DNA of 64,000 nt from Stenopsyche tienmushanensis (GCA_008973525.1 WACJ01000416.1:124001-188000), one strand, 5' to 3'. Numbered from the stretch's first letter, positions 1 through 13,417 are shown. The notes: generated by a model from the letters alone, not told the origin. A program made the numbers and translations.

Positions 1-2460
1 AATTTATTTATTTGAAGGTAGTTTTTTATATCAAATTTATACGTATTTTTGTAATATTTGTTTCTTCAAAGTAGCAAAGTCACTCGAAGATAATTTTTTG
101 TCGCGTTTTTTGGTTATCGCCAGATAAGATTTTATTTGTGTGTCCATAAAAGATGACAATGAATCGAACAGACAGAGTCTGAATGTAATGGTTATAGACA
201 CCATAATGCCTTGTTTGCTGGAGAGTATGTTCTGGACACAAAAGGATCGTCTTATTTACTAACAATTTCACAGCTTGCTTGCTCGTTAAACAGTACAATT
301 TTGATTTTATTTAAAGAGGATTGGAAAGTTGTGAAAGGAGGGAATTTCATTTTTTCATACTGTGTGCACATATGTTTATTTTGGGAAGCTCAATTGCGCA
401 TAGTGCTCCCAGACGGGTTGATTCGAGTGTTTTGTCCCTCAAAGGAGTTTTCTATTGATCTCAGGTGCTTTTGGTGTTAATGTCGTCGGTGAGCTGAATT
501 CATATATTTTAATCCACAGTGAATTTCAAGAGGGTTTACAATATTGCAGCATTTTGTCAGTTTCAACTCGTCTATACTGACGGGAAGTTAATTAAATTTG
601 TTTTCATAAAGCTTTATTACAGACAGGAGTTGACCTTTCCTCCGTACTTTTGTATTGTGTTCCTAATAAAGCTCATTCTGTTGGACAATGGCGCTCGTTG
701 CACAACGAGTAGGTCAAAAATGTACAATTTCGTTCCACAAAATGTATATTTTTTCCGCATTTTCACGGATAATTTTTTTTAGTTTAGGAATTAAACGTCA
801 TGGAGTAGCATTGGGGTTAAAAGAATACCCTGAAAAATTAGAATATGTTTAAAAAATCATATATATATTCAAAGAAGAATACTATCGATTTATACTAAAA
901 CAACATGTTGTAACTACTTATAATAAATACTATATGTACTTAATGTTGAAATGCTTTGAAAGTTGCAATACTTCAATCGGTTTCCTTGCTATAACTATAG
1001 CCACGTCTACCAAAGTCTTAGCCACCTTGTATCGAAAGTAGACTACGTTTATTTAACAATAGTTGACGTCAAATACTTATAGACAAAAAAACAATTTTGT
1101 TGATTTTACTTTAATACCAGTATGTACAATTATTCAGGTTTCGAAAATTGTTAATAATGTTCGCAGCGTTAAAAGCTTGGTAGACTTTGCACGAAAGATG
1201 CATTTTTAAATGAGAAATATTGATACATCAAATAAATCAAATTGCTTCGATAAAATTCTCAAATAATTAATCAAATGCTATGAATATATATAAGCAAATT
1301 GAGGTTTACAAAAATATCAAATATATTTGATTGGATGTAAATAAATCAAATTGTGTTTTATCTCATCCCTTAACAATTGAAATAGTTTATTTATAAATCT
1401 TTGTTACGAAATGTAATTTAACAAGACTCAATCAAATATTTTAATAAGTTTCAATAGATTTCTTGTCTATTTTGAGATGTTATGGATATGACGCAAATTA
1501 TTTAATAATAATTTAACCGAAATGATAAAAATTAAGATTTGACGTAAATAAGATTCGCTTGTACAATGGACTTCCATCTAAGAACCGCGTAAAAAAGACA
1601 CACTGAACTTGATCAGACTAATTGAAATCAAGTGATGAAATTATGTAATAACATGGTTTTCGAATTTTAATTAAAATTTGCTTTCAGAAGAAATTTTAAG
1701 TGGTTTGTGAAAAAAATAATTCAGAGTACATTGGCTAGTTGGAGACTATCCAGAATTGGACTTGCTGTTGTTTGAACTCCATCTTTATCATCGCTTCTGG
1801 TATTTACTTTTCATTAAGAACTTTGTCAGTCGGAAGCATTTTCAATCGTTGAAAATTCAAAGCCGGCCAATTGCACAAGACATTGTGGTAATATTCAATA
1901 ACAATTCACTGAGAGCGCTCACTATTAATGACTGTCAAACAAATACTAAATAACGTAGCGTCTTCAAACTATAGTATCTTTTTAAAACAATAACCGCCAT
2001 TTATGCGTCAGTTTGGGTATATCTGAGACTATCCTTGTATAATCATCATTTTTTTGGAATCAAAATTTACATTTGGGGCAAAAAACTGAAAGTCTTGAAA
2101 AATATGAAAAAAATGCGGATGAGAATTACAAATTGATTTAATAAATTTAGAAAAATTTCGGCCATCAACGGCATGTCATTGGACCACCAAAGATTTGAAT
2201 ATTTTTAATGTAATGATTATCATTTTTTTAATTAGAAAATTTGTTAATACCATAAAGATTTCAAAGAATTTGCGCGACGAAAATTATTCTTGAACGACTG
2301 CAACTTTTCATAAAAAAATAATTAAATATTTTCCGTGATGCTTTGAAGACTCCAATTCTCAAGAGCTGCCTTTATAGTGCTTTTTGTCGTATTTTTTACT
2401 GCGGGGAAAATATCAAACATCCGCACACATCTCAGAGTATATCGTTCCACAAATTGGTAG
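1..2460. other. AT-rich non-coding stretch, no gene seen
   Basis: All frames are broken by frequent stops and the short ORFs show no recognisable protein family. I see no inverted termini, long tandem arrays or RNA gene. The next feature, the 2461 ORF, is preceded by an AG that could act as a splice acceptor, so part of this stretch could be intron. That is inference only. Confidence 0.5.
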
Positions 2461-2880
2461 TATTTGTGTGAAGTACTTCCAAAGGATTTTTACAAGCAAA
2501 CTTTTGAGCGAGTAGTTTTCTACGAGTGTCGCTTCAATGCTCTCCTCAGGAGCATAGTCGAGAGTCCTCTATTTAAGAACCTTGTTGACTTTCTCAGATA
2601 CAATAATGTCATAATATCAGAGCATTTTCTACGAAATCATACGATTCCAAAAGGCCCCACATACAGTGTAGAATTTACTCTTTTCTGCTTGATGGCAGGG
2701 CATCTCCTTTTATGGAATGACACAAATAAGTTTCCACCCCGTACCTTAATATATAAGATTTTTGCTGACATGATGACTATTGCCGTTGTAAATAAAATGA
2801 GCTTATTTTATGAAGGTCGACGAAAATGTTCTATAAGACTCTTTATGGTAAGGGAAGATATTCACCCTAGTTATTGGTAG
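2461..2880 (+). CDS. Unrecognised 139-codon open frame, possible internal exon
   Basis: I do not recognise this protein. The frame runs from just after an in-frame TAG at 2458 to a TAG at 2878. It has no good ATG near its start; the first candidate start codon is TTG. The TAG at the left edge could be a 3' splice site (AG at 2459-2460), and GTAAGG at 2848 could be a 5' splice site. An exon of 2461-2847 would be exactly 129 codons, phase 0 at both ends. The middle (around residues 75-90, VEFTLFCLMAGHLLLW) is hydrophobic and could be one membrane segment. In DNA this AT-rich an open frame of about 138 codons is unusual, and the other three of that length here are transposon-coded. It may therefore be a host exon or an unrecognised element fragment. 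Chance remains possible. Confidence 0.35.
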   Translation, partial: YLCEVLPKDFYKQTFERVVFYECRFNALLRSIVESPLFKNLVDFLRYNNVIISEHFLRNHTIPKGPTYSVEFTLFCLMAGHLLLWNDTNKFPPRTLIYKIFADMMTIAVVNKMSLFYEGRRKCSIRLFMVREDIHPSYW

Positions 2881-4540
2881 TATTTTGACAGAATTTTATG
2901 CTCAACCTAGCGCATATTTTTAAGAATTTCAGTATTAAATAGATAAAAGTTTTTAAGTTGATTTACTTTAATTTAAACATACAATCGTTTAAATTATAAT
3001 TTGTGAGCAACAAAGTTTGATAAAAGAAATTTTCATCCACAGATGTGACTACATTTAATGCTTAAATATTTAGTCGTCGCAACTCTCAGATGCTGTCAAT
3101 GGAAGCTGGAAAACTCATGTCAAAGCCTCTCCCTATTCATTGTTACGTGGAATGCACACTGATGAAGAAGCGGTAGGTTGTTGGTTTTATTTGCCATAAA
3201 AGAAATTGCAGTCGCTTCAACTGCCGCATCTGATAGCGTACAGGAATTTAATATAACATTCTATTCAAGTGTTTACAGCTCCTGTCTATTCCATGAAAGG
3301 GAAACTATGGGAAGCATGAGCGACCTTCCACATACATTAAAATCCTTTAAAAAAATGTTTGAATAATAAAATTTATGACATATATAATTTGATAAATATG
3401 TATGTATTGATTATACTTATAATATTATAATATTGTTTCAAGCAAAAATATTGGCTTGATTGATAGATTTTCAGTGATTTAAGTGTTAATCGTAGTTGAA
3501 CAATATATTTTATGGTTTAGTGTGATACAGATTAATTTTGCGTAGGAACTGGATAATGTACTGCAGCGTGGTTGACATAAAATGTCAAAAAAGTTGATAT
3601 AGATGTGATCTTTCTACCAATTCTCCAATGGGCACGCAGTTGGGAACTCTCTCTCCAAGAAAATTGTATTTTTTCTCGGTGCCTCTGCGATCCGATAGCA
3701 AACGGACTCACGTGCGACTGTCTATTTTGAAGCATGCGTATGGAACAGAGTGTCTGTAAATCATTGCGTAATATAACAATATAATATTCCTATGAGAAAA
3801 AACATTGTTTTTTTTTCAGGCCAGGTATCTTTTTCAATCCTTAAATCATCTTTAGTAATAAAGGTCAATCTTTGTATTTGATAAGATACCACCGAAGTAA
3901 TTAATTTAGAATACCCTTACCATTTATCATTTTCTTATGTGCGAAATACTTACGAAATTAATATAAATGTTAGTAAATTTAAAAAATAAATAAAATGTTT
4001 TTAAAAATAAGTCTTATTTTGCAAATGTTAATAACATGAATTACTTTCTTCTTCTTTTATTTTTTGGAGAGCACATAGAATTTATTTATATTGATTATAT
4101 TTGAACGAAAAAATCTTGATTTGAATAACACGATTACTCGTGTTAAGCGCGTAAATCGAAGTTCATATACCATCGTAGTTTTGATATTGTGTTTTTAAAT
4201 ATATTTTTGAAAATTGAACATATGCTTTTTTCGTCTTGTTGTGGAATAAAATAAGATTTAAAGTCAGTAGTGAAAAAACTCGTTTTTAATGTGAATTTTA
4301 ATCTTTCCTCCCTGTCGGAATATAAATTTATTCCTTGCGTCCCTGAATAAAATTTATTATTTATAAATTCGTTTTTAGTATTGTTCTTTAATTGAATCCC
4401 ATGAATAAATTGTAATTCTAATGTAACCTCTTAACGTCTCTAGTCGGAACAACGTAATAATCGACTTTTTTCAAATTCGAGTAGCTCCTCTACATAAAAT
4501 CGACACCTGTAACGTTAATAGAATTTTATTTTAGACCCCG
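2881..4540. other. Non-coding stretch, no gene recognised
   Basis: This stretch is very AT-rich with short ORFs only, such as 62 codons at 3178-3366. Around 3073-3200 another frame stays open for about 40 codons after TTAG, but I cannot link it to the 2461 ORF by any recognised family. No terminal repeats or microsatellite longer than a few units are visible. Confidence 0.45.
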
Positions 4541-5110
4541 ACGAAAAAATGTCAAAAGATGACCCGTGGGGCTGTTACCGCTTTTTCCTTTTTCCGGATC
4601 TCCTTGAGGGGTCCAATGTGACCCCTATTTGCGACCGAGAAATACAATTATCCCAAATTTGCATTTACCTGGGGCACCTTCGACGGGGGAAATTAATTTG
4701 AGCGGAATGATGAATATTCAATAACACTTTGCCATGGAGATTCCGAAAGATCCGTAATGAATTCTGGTCGGCTACCCAGTCCTTTTGTGAGCTCTCCAGA
4801 CCGGGATCGCCATGAATCCTTTTATTTTCGCGATTAAATGAGCGACGCCTAAAATTGTCTTTTCCAAAACAAAGCCTCCGCCAAAGGTCCGCTGTTTGCG
4901 AGCAAGTTAAACTTTACGCCCCCCATCGTTAACCTTTAAAATACCGCCATTTTGTCTTGTAATTTACCCTTTTAGCCGAAACCCGGCTTTAACAGTTTCG
5001 GGCCTACACGCTCACGACATACGTGTATCATTACGTGCTCGTTTTTTACTAAACTTGATGTGTTTGATACGCGCCAAAGGCTCGGACACGGAATTTAGCT
5101 CGGATACGTG
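4541..5110. promoter_or_regulatory. GC-richer unique block, possible conserved regulatory DNA
   Basis: This block is clearly less AT-rich than its surroundings. It shows no repeat structure, no long ORF and no transposon motif. It holds short words resembling homeodomain cores (ATTAAT, TAATGA) and a GCCATTTT word near 4950 like a Pho/YY1 core. Such words are common by chance, so the call rests mainly on composition and lack of any other explanation. Confidence 0.25.
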
Positions 5111-5686
5111 TATTTTTAAAAAAAATATCGTTTAATATAACTGACATGCCTACAAAAGGGATATTTATAGAGTAGTATATAGAGTTTCTCTAAATGTGCA
5201 TTCTACAATGGCAGATTTGCTTGTAAATTTACCGAAAACTGAAATTATTTGGCAAAAAAAGCAACATATGGCAGTTTGTATTTATTTCCGAGTCTTTGTT
5301 TGTATGCTTGTATATAAAACGAAGCCAAAATGTGACTGGCATCCATGTGTGATTAATATGCTCGCTATTGAGCTCGCGGCAATAAAACGGTTTGTTTTAG
5401 GAAGAAAAATAAATATAAATAATCAAATATAATAGGAGATTATGGATCTAAATACAACCATTCATAATTTTTGCTGTTTATACGTTTTATTGTAATTATT
5501 TGAGAGCTAATCAATTAAAAAACTTATTTGGTATTGGAAATCATTAATTTGAATTTGCTTTGTTTTAAAACATGTTTACAAACAACAAACGCTAATAATT
5601 ATGAGCAAATACATTACCATATTTCATAATCTAATTGAGGGCTATTCATCAAGCCCTCAATTGAAAGTTGAATGATGTTTATAGCG
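5111..5686. other. AT-rich stretch without a recognised gene
   Basis: A 78-codon ORF at 5196-5432 has no recognisable family features. Nothing else is visible. Confidence 0.45.
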
Positions 5687-5812
5687 CAGGGCTTCTAAAT
5701 GTTAAATTTATTGCGGTTTTCATTTCGGTTCAGTTGCAAACATTTTTATTGGTTCGGTTACAACTTTGATTCCGGTTCAGTTCCTATGATCCATTCCATT
5801 CCAGATTTATCA
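5687..5812. mobile_element. hAT-like transposon terminal fragment
   Basis: The segment begins CAGGGCTTCTAAAT and continues with repeated GGTTCGGTT, CGGTTCAG and TCCGGTTCAG words. A CAG-start terminus followed by reiterated CGGTT-type subterminal words is typical of hAT-superfamily ends in insects. I did not find the opposite end or an 8-bp target duplication, so this is a partial relic at best. Subterminal repeats of another element type are an alternative. Confidence 0.35.
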
Positions 5813-8800
5813 ATACGATCTGAAGTTTCATTGATTCTTGGCAAATTATTTTCCGTCTAATCTGTATCGTTGTCATCAATGGGTTATATTTTTACACTAC
5901 ACATATAAATATGTAATATTTTAAAATTAAAATTTAACTTTTCCAGATAATTGTTAAATATTATATATTCAACTCTTAGCCATTGTATTTAATCAAGGCG
6001 TTATGGTAAAAAAATGAGATTTAAATTTGAAAATTGCCAGCCATAAATTACAATAATTACAAAATCATCCCGATTAGACAAAAACAAGCATCCACAAATT
6101 TATTTCCTAAATGTAAATAAATTGCTTCGGTAATTGGAAGCAATGTTATGAATTCCTTTGATGTATATTTTCTCAGAATTAACCATCCTGTGTTGAGTTC
6201 ATACTCGTGCACTTGCGGAATTGTCTTCGACGAATAATACAATGTAAGCACTTATTTCTTTTATATTTAATCATTAGGGGTAATTTTCAATTAAATTTGT
6301 GTTGTCGGATATTTCGTGAGATTTTCCAATTCTCCGTACTTCATTAAGGATTAATTTGCACGTTTAAGTGATTTAACTTGTATGGAATCAATCATCAAAA
6401 GAAAACTTTCGCCATTGAATTTTTAATACTTTTAAATCTCAACGTGAATTTTATTAAGCTGTAAAGTGCTTTTGAAATAGAGGATAGTCCGCAAATTACT
6501 TCTGAACTAAAACTATGCTTTTGAGCGTTTCGGATTTACTTCTGAACAGTAAATTCAATCTTTTTACATCTATTTTCATCCCTTTAATAGGGGAAGCGCA
6601 TTTGTATGGAACGATACTTATATATAGCCTTCTTCAATACTATTACTATTGATCTTGTATCTCTTTTGTATGCAATATATAGTAACGAATACTGCCTGTG
6701 TTCCAGTCGTGGTTGTCTATTTGTCTTCCCGGTGGAGGACGACAATCTCATTAGATCTTGACCGTGAGTGGATGGTCAGCAAACACAGATGCAATTCTCA
6801 ACTACACAATTTCCACATATTTATAAGGACGCACATTTTTAATTAATTAAATATCTCTTAATGATTAGTGGTATTTATTGGGTTAAAACCAGAATTAATA
6901 CGCAACGTTTTTTCGAAACACTGTCTCGGAAAATGTATAATAAAAATACATTTTCATTCAAAAAGATAAATAACTTTCCTTCTTTTCGTAGACAAGACAC
7001 AAATATGTAAATGCCTTTTTTCCTCCCCAGGAGCAAATATAGATGTGTACAATTTTGTAGGAAAAAATGTTGAGCATCTAAAGGCGAAAAAAATGTCGCC
7101 TATTTTTCAGGATGCGAACTTTCATTTTTCATTGAACGTTGCGCATTGTTTTGGCGATGCAACGGTCGCGCCGACGGAAGAAATAAAAAAGCTTTTTCTA
7201 TGCAAATTTGTAGTTGTTGTCTTGGCCGTTGGGGCGCACCACATGTCTATTGGCATTGCTCGTGGGCGCGTAAAAGAGGAACGTGCATAATTAATCTGAT
7301 GATTTAATTGCGAGTGCTTAACGAAAGATGTCTGTATGCAGAGACAGTAGATTTATTAATGCCGAGTCCCAGTTATTATACTGTAAGCCCGTTTGTTTGC
7401 TCTTCCCAGTCATGAGACTCTTATTAAAGCCATATTTTACGCAGGCTCGAAGCTTCTCAAACGTTCGAAAAGATGGGGATCGTCAATATGAGTTCGGGAT
7501 AAATTGTATTTTCCTGGACCTCAATAGCGCTACTTGCTCAAAATATATAGAATATTTCATCCGAAAAAAATATATTTTGTAAATAAATTCTAATTTGAGT
7601 GGCTTTTGCAACTTCATCCAATTTGGGGTAGGACATTTTGTTTAGTTTATTGAGATATAACTAAATTTAATATGATCTACATTTTGTATCCATAAACATA
7701 ACAGCTTTGACTAATTAATGCGCATTATCAGTTTATTGTTAAGCGATAGCAGTTTGCATTCCAATGGTTTCCTAAGGCTATAATAACCACAATTAATACC
7801 GAGGATATTGTGTGAAATTTCGGCATATATTATGCAATTATTGTTTAAGCAACATTAATCCCACTATGTAATAATAAATAGACCGAGCGTTGGTAAGTAG
7901 TTAGACCTTGATTCTTATTATAAATATTCGGGCTCAAATCTTGCTTGTGGAAAAGAGTCACCAATGAACCTATTAATTTTGGAGCCTTTCGTTAATTCAA
8001 GCTATGGGAACAATAATGTAGGAGCCTGTAATGGAATTTATCATCATCTTAAAATTTCAAATTTATATATTTTTTTGAATGAAACATATTTTTTATATAT
8101 GAGATCATCCAAATATTTATTTCCGAAAGATCTTTAATCAAACTAAATTTATAAATAAATTTGATACAACTTATATATATTGATACAGCATAAATGTTTC
8201 ATATTCAGGATTATATTTTTGGACTTTTTCTAAGGCTTTTCTTAAGAGAGGAGGCAATTTTTTAAGCGCCGATCGATAAAGTCAGCAACTATCATGACAG
8301 CGTTTTATACCTTTCAAGTAGCTTGAAATGTAAACAACGAAATTGTGTTATTCATGAGAGGGTTCGGCAGTAAACTTTCGTTGCCCTCAAGTCAATAGTT
8401 TGAGTACCTAAACCGTAAAAAAAGATGTACTTCCTCTGACGTCGCATATCAAACTCTTAAGCACCCGACTTTCATCAACATGATGATGGAAACTGCGCCA
8501 TCGAAGACCGTTGTAGAACCTTAGCTATTGATCTTGAAGATACTGGAGGGTTTTGAAACCGGTGAATTTTCAACGATCCCTCCCTTATAGTCGAGGAATG
8601 TCTTCATTAACGGGAAACTGGATAACAGGTAAAGAGAGCGTAATAACTTAGTTCATCCTCAAAGAACTCTATTACAAAACGCAAGTCACCCTTTTAAGTA
8701 CGACGTTGGTCGTAAATTCACAAGCTTTTCCAAAATTAAAAAAACGATTTGCTTTTTAAATAATTTATCAATAAAAAATCAGCATGATTTGATCAATCAA

Positions 8801-10399
8801 ATATAAATATGAATATTTTGCAGCAACAATCCAAAAATGATTCCATATAAATACGATCATATATAGTGCAAATATTTTCCACATAGACATTTTTAATATA
8901 TCCTCCTTGAGCTTTGTCTTTCAAAATTGAATTCCATAGCATCTTAAATTAACTTTGTCCGACATGAAATTAATGTTGGAACATCATTATTCACATTTAC
9001 ATAGATTTCAAAGTGAATATCAGAATTAATTCTCAACTGCTTCTGACTATATTTGACGACATTTACTTCCATCTCAGCATGAAAATATCTTACAATAAAA
9101 ACAACTTTTGTAGATCGTTTCACTTGACCTGACAGGATTGTCCCTATAATACTAAAGAGCTACTTGACATGCATTTGTAAAAAAGGTCAGATTTTGGGAT
9201 GGAAGCAAATACAAATTGTAAATGTGACGAAAAATTGACCATTGTATTCGTATCACACATTTGCTATATGAAAATCGAGTAGGAAATAAAAATATTTTTG
9301 GAAGAACGTCGCATTTGAGATTAATAGAGCAAGTTTTTTAACACATTGTGACTAAAAAGCGGCATAGGTTGAATTTATCATAAGATATGTCTTCACATGC
9401 GGGATACGTTTTTATATCAGTCATAGCCCAGGAAGTTGACGATTTAATTTTAGATGTTATTTTATTAAACTAAAAATTTTCATATTACTTATTTTATTTA
9501 TTTTAATAAAAGATTACCATAATACCCATAGCATTTTTCATAGAAAAAATGATGTAATTTTTTCGTGGTGAGACTGCACATTCCATTATTAGTACAATAA
9601 GCAAGATGGCTATTTATATGCCGCACGAACTGTCGCATGTGTTTGATGGAATATGATTGGAGTTATTTACTATGAACTTCTTAAGCTATTTTTTATAATA
9701 GATTTTTTTAACCCACATAAAGACAAATACGTAAGAAAACATAAAAAAATGTAGACGAAGTTTTTTGGTACCAAGTAGTTTTTGTTTATATGATGTAAAA
9801 CTTAAAGGAAATATATTTTATATTGAATTGTGTAATAAAATTAAAAACGAAAGTTTTAAGTCTAAAAAAATGGATTTCTTTCGGGATAACCTATAAAATT
9901 TAGTTGCTTTCAGGTGTATACTTTGAATAACACGGATTTACGCCCTTGTATTACACAACGTTTTTATGTAACCATATGATCGTGTAATACGAGGTCTAGG
10001 TGTATATGTCATAAGACATCTTACAAAATGAAATCAGTTGAAGCTCTTAAATGTAAAATTTTTCAATATTGAGCATGTATATTTGTTTGATGTGCAACAT
10101 CAAAATCATCTGAAGAAATGGAAATATATTTATTTTCATTGATATGAGTCATTATAAAATATGTACCATAGATGTATGTGGAAGTAATATAATCTTTGAT
10201 TGAAAACATCCCCAATTTAAAGTGGATTTCGTTTGTATTAAGAAACTTATATCCACACATTCCATATTTGAATGATATTTAACATGCTTCATGGAATACA
10301 AATATATATACGAGTATAATAGAAAAATAGATTTTAAAAAATATTTAAAGCCAATGAAAAATATTCAAATCAGCTTAGAGTGGGTATTAAAAAGTAAAC
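5813..10399. other. Long AT-rich stretch, no gene recognised
   Basis: Only short unconvincing ORFs occur (for example 81 codons at 7045-7290 and 84 codons at 7328-7582). The part at about 8250-8720 is slightly GC-richer and looks like decayed element coding sequence, but I could not match it to a family. A palindrome-like pair of words around 9930-9990 (ACACGGATTTACG and later CGTGTAATACGAG) may be a small element relic. Otherwise nothing is seen. Confidence 0.4.
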
Positions 10400-10900
10400 T
10401 GGCATTATCTCTTACTCGTGTTCTACTAGAGTTTCCCCGATAAGAAGCCGAGCTCAGCTCAAGGGATTAATTATGTATAAAGAGGCACGTTATATTATTA
10501 TACGTAAGACTATAAGGATTAGATGCATTAATGCTTCAATAGGAAGTAAACGTTTTGCATGTTCCTTGGGTTCATATTCCCGGGGGAGCATCTATAGTGA
10601 CACCGGGAAATAGGTGCACTAAATGTTCCGTTGGCTAACTACGCGAAGCTCCACCGCGGAACAGCGACTCTGCTCCACTTACACAACTTGAACTTTCTAC
10701 ATCCTTTATGTGGAATACCTGGTAAATGGGAATCTCAAAAAATAATAAAAATAGCGTCGAATGTATCCGCTGAAAGGCAAACGGGAACTTTGAAACCCAA
10801 CCATGCGGCTTTATTCGGAAATTGTAGGAAATATTCTGTTAAATGTGGTGTATATAAATTGTTTACTGCTCGATCACCCTATAAAATTTATAATTAGGAC
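10400..10900. promoter_or_regulatory. GC-richer unique block
   Basis: Local composition is less AT-rich than on either side, without repeats. An 88-codon frame at 10631-10897 is open, but the protein is not recognisable and openness is expected from the composition. It may be conserved non-coding DNA or a decayed exon; the sequence alone does not decide. Confidence 0.2.
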
Positions 10901-11119
10901 GAATCCATGGATATATGGAGGCTTTGTGCCTCGTATTTGTCGCCTGGTATAGAATGGGGAAATAATTGATATATTAAAGAATTAATTTTTTTAATTGCCT
11001 CCCTTTTTCTGTCTTCTTAGTCCTCTTTTTGATCGTAGCGTAGTGGAGACAAATTATTTTTGGTAATACTACCTTCAATATCGAGCGAATGTATGATACA
11101 GACGAGATGGATGTAACCC

Positions 11120-11196
11120 CTTCCTGTGAATGGATATTGAAGAGGCCCATAGTTCTACAGTGGACTGTTTGTGGCTGCACTATGATGATGATGAAT
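11120..11196 (+). mobile_element. LINE 3' end relic with (GAT)n tail
   Basis: The segment reads GAAGAGGCCCATAGTTCTAC, then AGTGGACTGTTTGTGGCTG, then a run of GATGATGATGA. This closely resembles the conserved 3' ends of RTE/CR1-like insect LINEs, where a final W...EA...QWT-type coding end runs into GGCTG and a (TGA/GAT)n tail. In one + frame the end reads EWILKRPIVLQWT, which fits such a C-terminus. Only the last part of the element survives and no target duplication was identified. Confidence 0.5.
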
Positions 11197-12570
11197 ATAA
11201 TATGATGTCCCATATATTTAATCATATTATTCATGTTAATATTTTTTCGAATACCATTCCTAAATGTCAATTTAGATCTTATTCGTTTGATAGTACGACA
11301 TTGCTGTACATTCAGTACAGTATTGGATCATCAAATCGATACGGTGTGTATATGTGATTTTATTCAAAATATGAATGTAAATGTGTAAAAGACAATTTGA
11401 ATGTTCTACAACATTTCGAAGCAAAGTGGACTTATTTTCTTTTGGAAGGCGCGTATGAGGGAAGATAAGGTCCGCGGCAACGTCCTTAAAAGCGTCGAAG
11501 CGTACCTCGTCTAGGTATCCCCATATTTTTATAGGTTTCCATAAGCGGGACATCTTCATTTATGACTTTCCATAAACTTATATCTTTTTCTGGCATCTTT
11601 GATATGATAATCCTGCTACATCACTTTGTTGCTGACCGACCTTCGCCATGGAGGCATGTGGATCTTAAAATTTTATAGGCGTAATTGAAAAAAATGTTCG
11701 TTTCATATATATTTTTCGCCATCGCATTTTAGCAACATTCTCAAGCTACCCTTTGCTAGGGGAGTCGACTTAATTAAAGCGATAAATTATAATTTTGGTA
11801 GCACAAGTAAGCTCTTACTTATTACAACAAAAAATATTAACATTGGCGCACTAGTATGAGTAATAATAATTGGCGTATAAGGTGAATCTCTTTACATAAA
11901 ATAGTAACCAACATAATTATGAATTATAACATTTTGTACGATGTTTGATTTATGACGGAAATGAAAATTAGACTCATAGATGATGGCTTAAAAGGAATCT
12001 CTGCAAAATAATTGTCTTGACGGGTCTTGAATTTCGATTTCAAAGGAGTCTTTCAGACGACATTGATAACGTTGAACGACTCCGTGTGTAGTTTTGTTCG
12101 TAAAAATAAATGGAATTGGATGAAAATGGAAGATAAGCACTACTATTAAATTTTTGATGGGATCCTACTTGATTACATAAATTTATAAGAAATGTAAGAG
12201 TCTTTAGGTTGTTCAGAAGACAACGTAAATACGATCTATAGATATCAAAGAGCCATTATTTATATATTCCATTAAATTAATTAGAAATACCTTCTATGAG
12301 CTGTATTTTGGGCTGTGTAATAGTTGATCTTAAAAAATAAATTTACCCTCATCCAAGAAATGAAATCATATTTCATTAAATCATTAATATAAAAGCGGGC
12401 TTAATTTTACAATTTATTTCAGAATGGGTGGTTTTTCACATAATATTTAAGATATTTTCTTATATTGTTGTTTATTAGCTTTTCTTTTTATATTATAATG
12501 TTTATTTTTTCATAAAAGGTAAACATGACGAAACTCGAAACCGAGAAAGAATGAAAAATCAACAGATATA
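11197..12570. other. No gene recognised
   Basis: This is an AT-rich stretch with short overlapping ORFs on both strands (11272-11559 minus is the longest at 95 codons). None has recognisable motifs. Confidence 0.4.
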
Positions 12571-13417
12571 CAGGTTGTTTTGCACATGGATCAACAATTT
12601 TTTTTGAGGATTCGGGGGGTTTTTTGCTATGTTTGTCCACTATGTCCCAAGTATCAGAATTGTAGAAAGAGATCTATAGAAATAAAAGTCGAAATTTTTC
12701 AATATTTTGAATAAATACTCAATATTTTATGATTATTTATAATATTATTTTTAAAAAAATGCCCTATTCCGTAGCTCGCACGATCTCTAGAGCGAACACC
12801 ACTGGATTCATTTGCCTGGGGACGTACCTTATTCCATGGTTCGCATGGTCTTCAGACCTGACACCATTGGATTTGGTAAATTTGAACAAATTTTATAAAT
12901 AAATTTAATAAAAACATCTTAAACATAAAAGTATTTTCTTAATCATGACCCTAGCAAACTGGTAACTCTTTAAGTTTGACGACTTATTGAATGATTTGTA
13001 TAACATGTAGCATATCGTTGGAAAGGGGATGAACTAGATTTTTTTAAAAAACTAAAATAAGTTCAAAGTGGTTGTTAGCTTTTTATTTAGAGAATTTAGA
13101 AGTTGACATTTTTCATTCGTTCGCACATTTTTGAGACTTTGGAAGCTCAGAACTACTTTTTAAGACCAATCGAATTTAATAATGATTTATTTAGATAAAA
13201 AACATTGCAAAACATAAAAACAGTTATTTTGTATAATTAATACGGTATTAAAAGTTATGACGATTTAAAGGTGCAATTTTGGGTATTTTTTAAAATTGTT
13301 GAAAAAAAAAATTATATTTCGACAACCCTGACACTCAGGACATAGGGCTTATGTGTGAAACGTAAAAAAATATCCTTTTAACCACAAAAAAAATCGGTCC
13401 ATGTGCAAAACATCTTG
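12571..13417 (+). mobile_element. DNA transposon relic with 22-bp terminal inverted repeats
   Basis: The left end CAGGTTGTTTTGCACATGG and the right end CCATGTGCAAAACATCTTG are inverted copies, flanked on both sides by TA-rich sequence (TATA), consistent with a TA target site. The 847-bp interior is AT-rich, with two short traces of an IS630/Tc1/mariner-type transposase in the middle. A second, inverted copy of the right two thirds lies at 29658-30203, and very short relatives lie in both arms of the large inverted repeat. The family name is unknown to me. It is probably a deleted, non-autonomous derivative of a Tc1/mariner-superfamily element, because no long ORF remains. Confidence 0.75.
12778..12880 (+). 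pseudogene. Two tandem transposase motif remnants (LTPLDFFxWG type)
   Basis: Two adjacent + strand pieces each encode the same conserved stretch of an IS630/Tc1/mariner-type DDE transposase. At 12778-12831 the frame reads ARSLERTPLDSFAWGRTL. At 12837-12876 it reads WFAWSSDLTPLDLV. Functional relatives have one W-x-x-RSPDLTPLDFFLWG motif, where the D after SP is catalytic. Two copies less than 20 bp apart imply a small tandem duplication or a patchwork of two decayed elements inside the 12.6-kb transposon. Neither retains a full motif. Confidence 0.55.

Noticed and set aside
3178..3366. 62-codon ORF as a downstream exon of the 2461 ORF
   Set aside because: No convincing splice sites joining it in phase and no recognised family linking the two.
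8250..8720. Possible decayed retroelement coding sequence
   Set aside because: Somewhat GC-richer with short open pieces on both strands, but no motif of any RT, integrase or transposase could be read.
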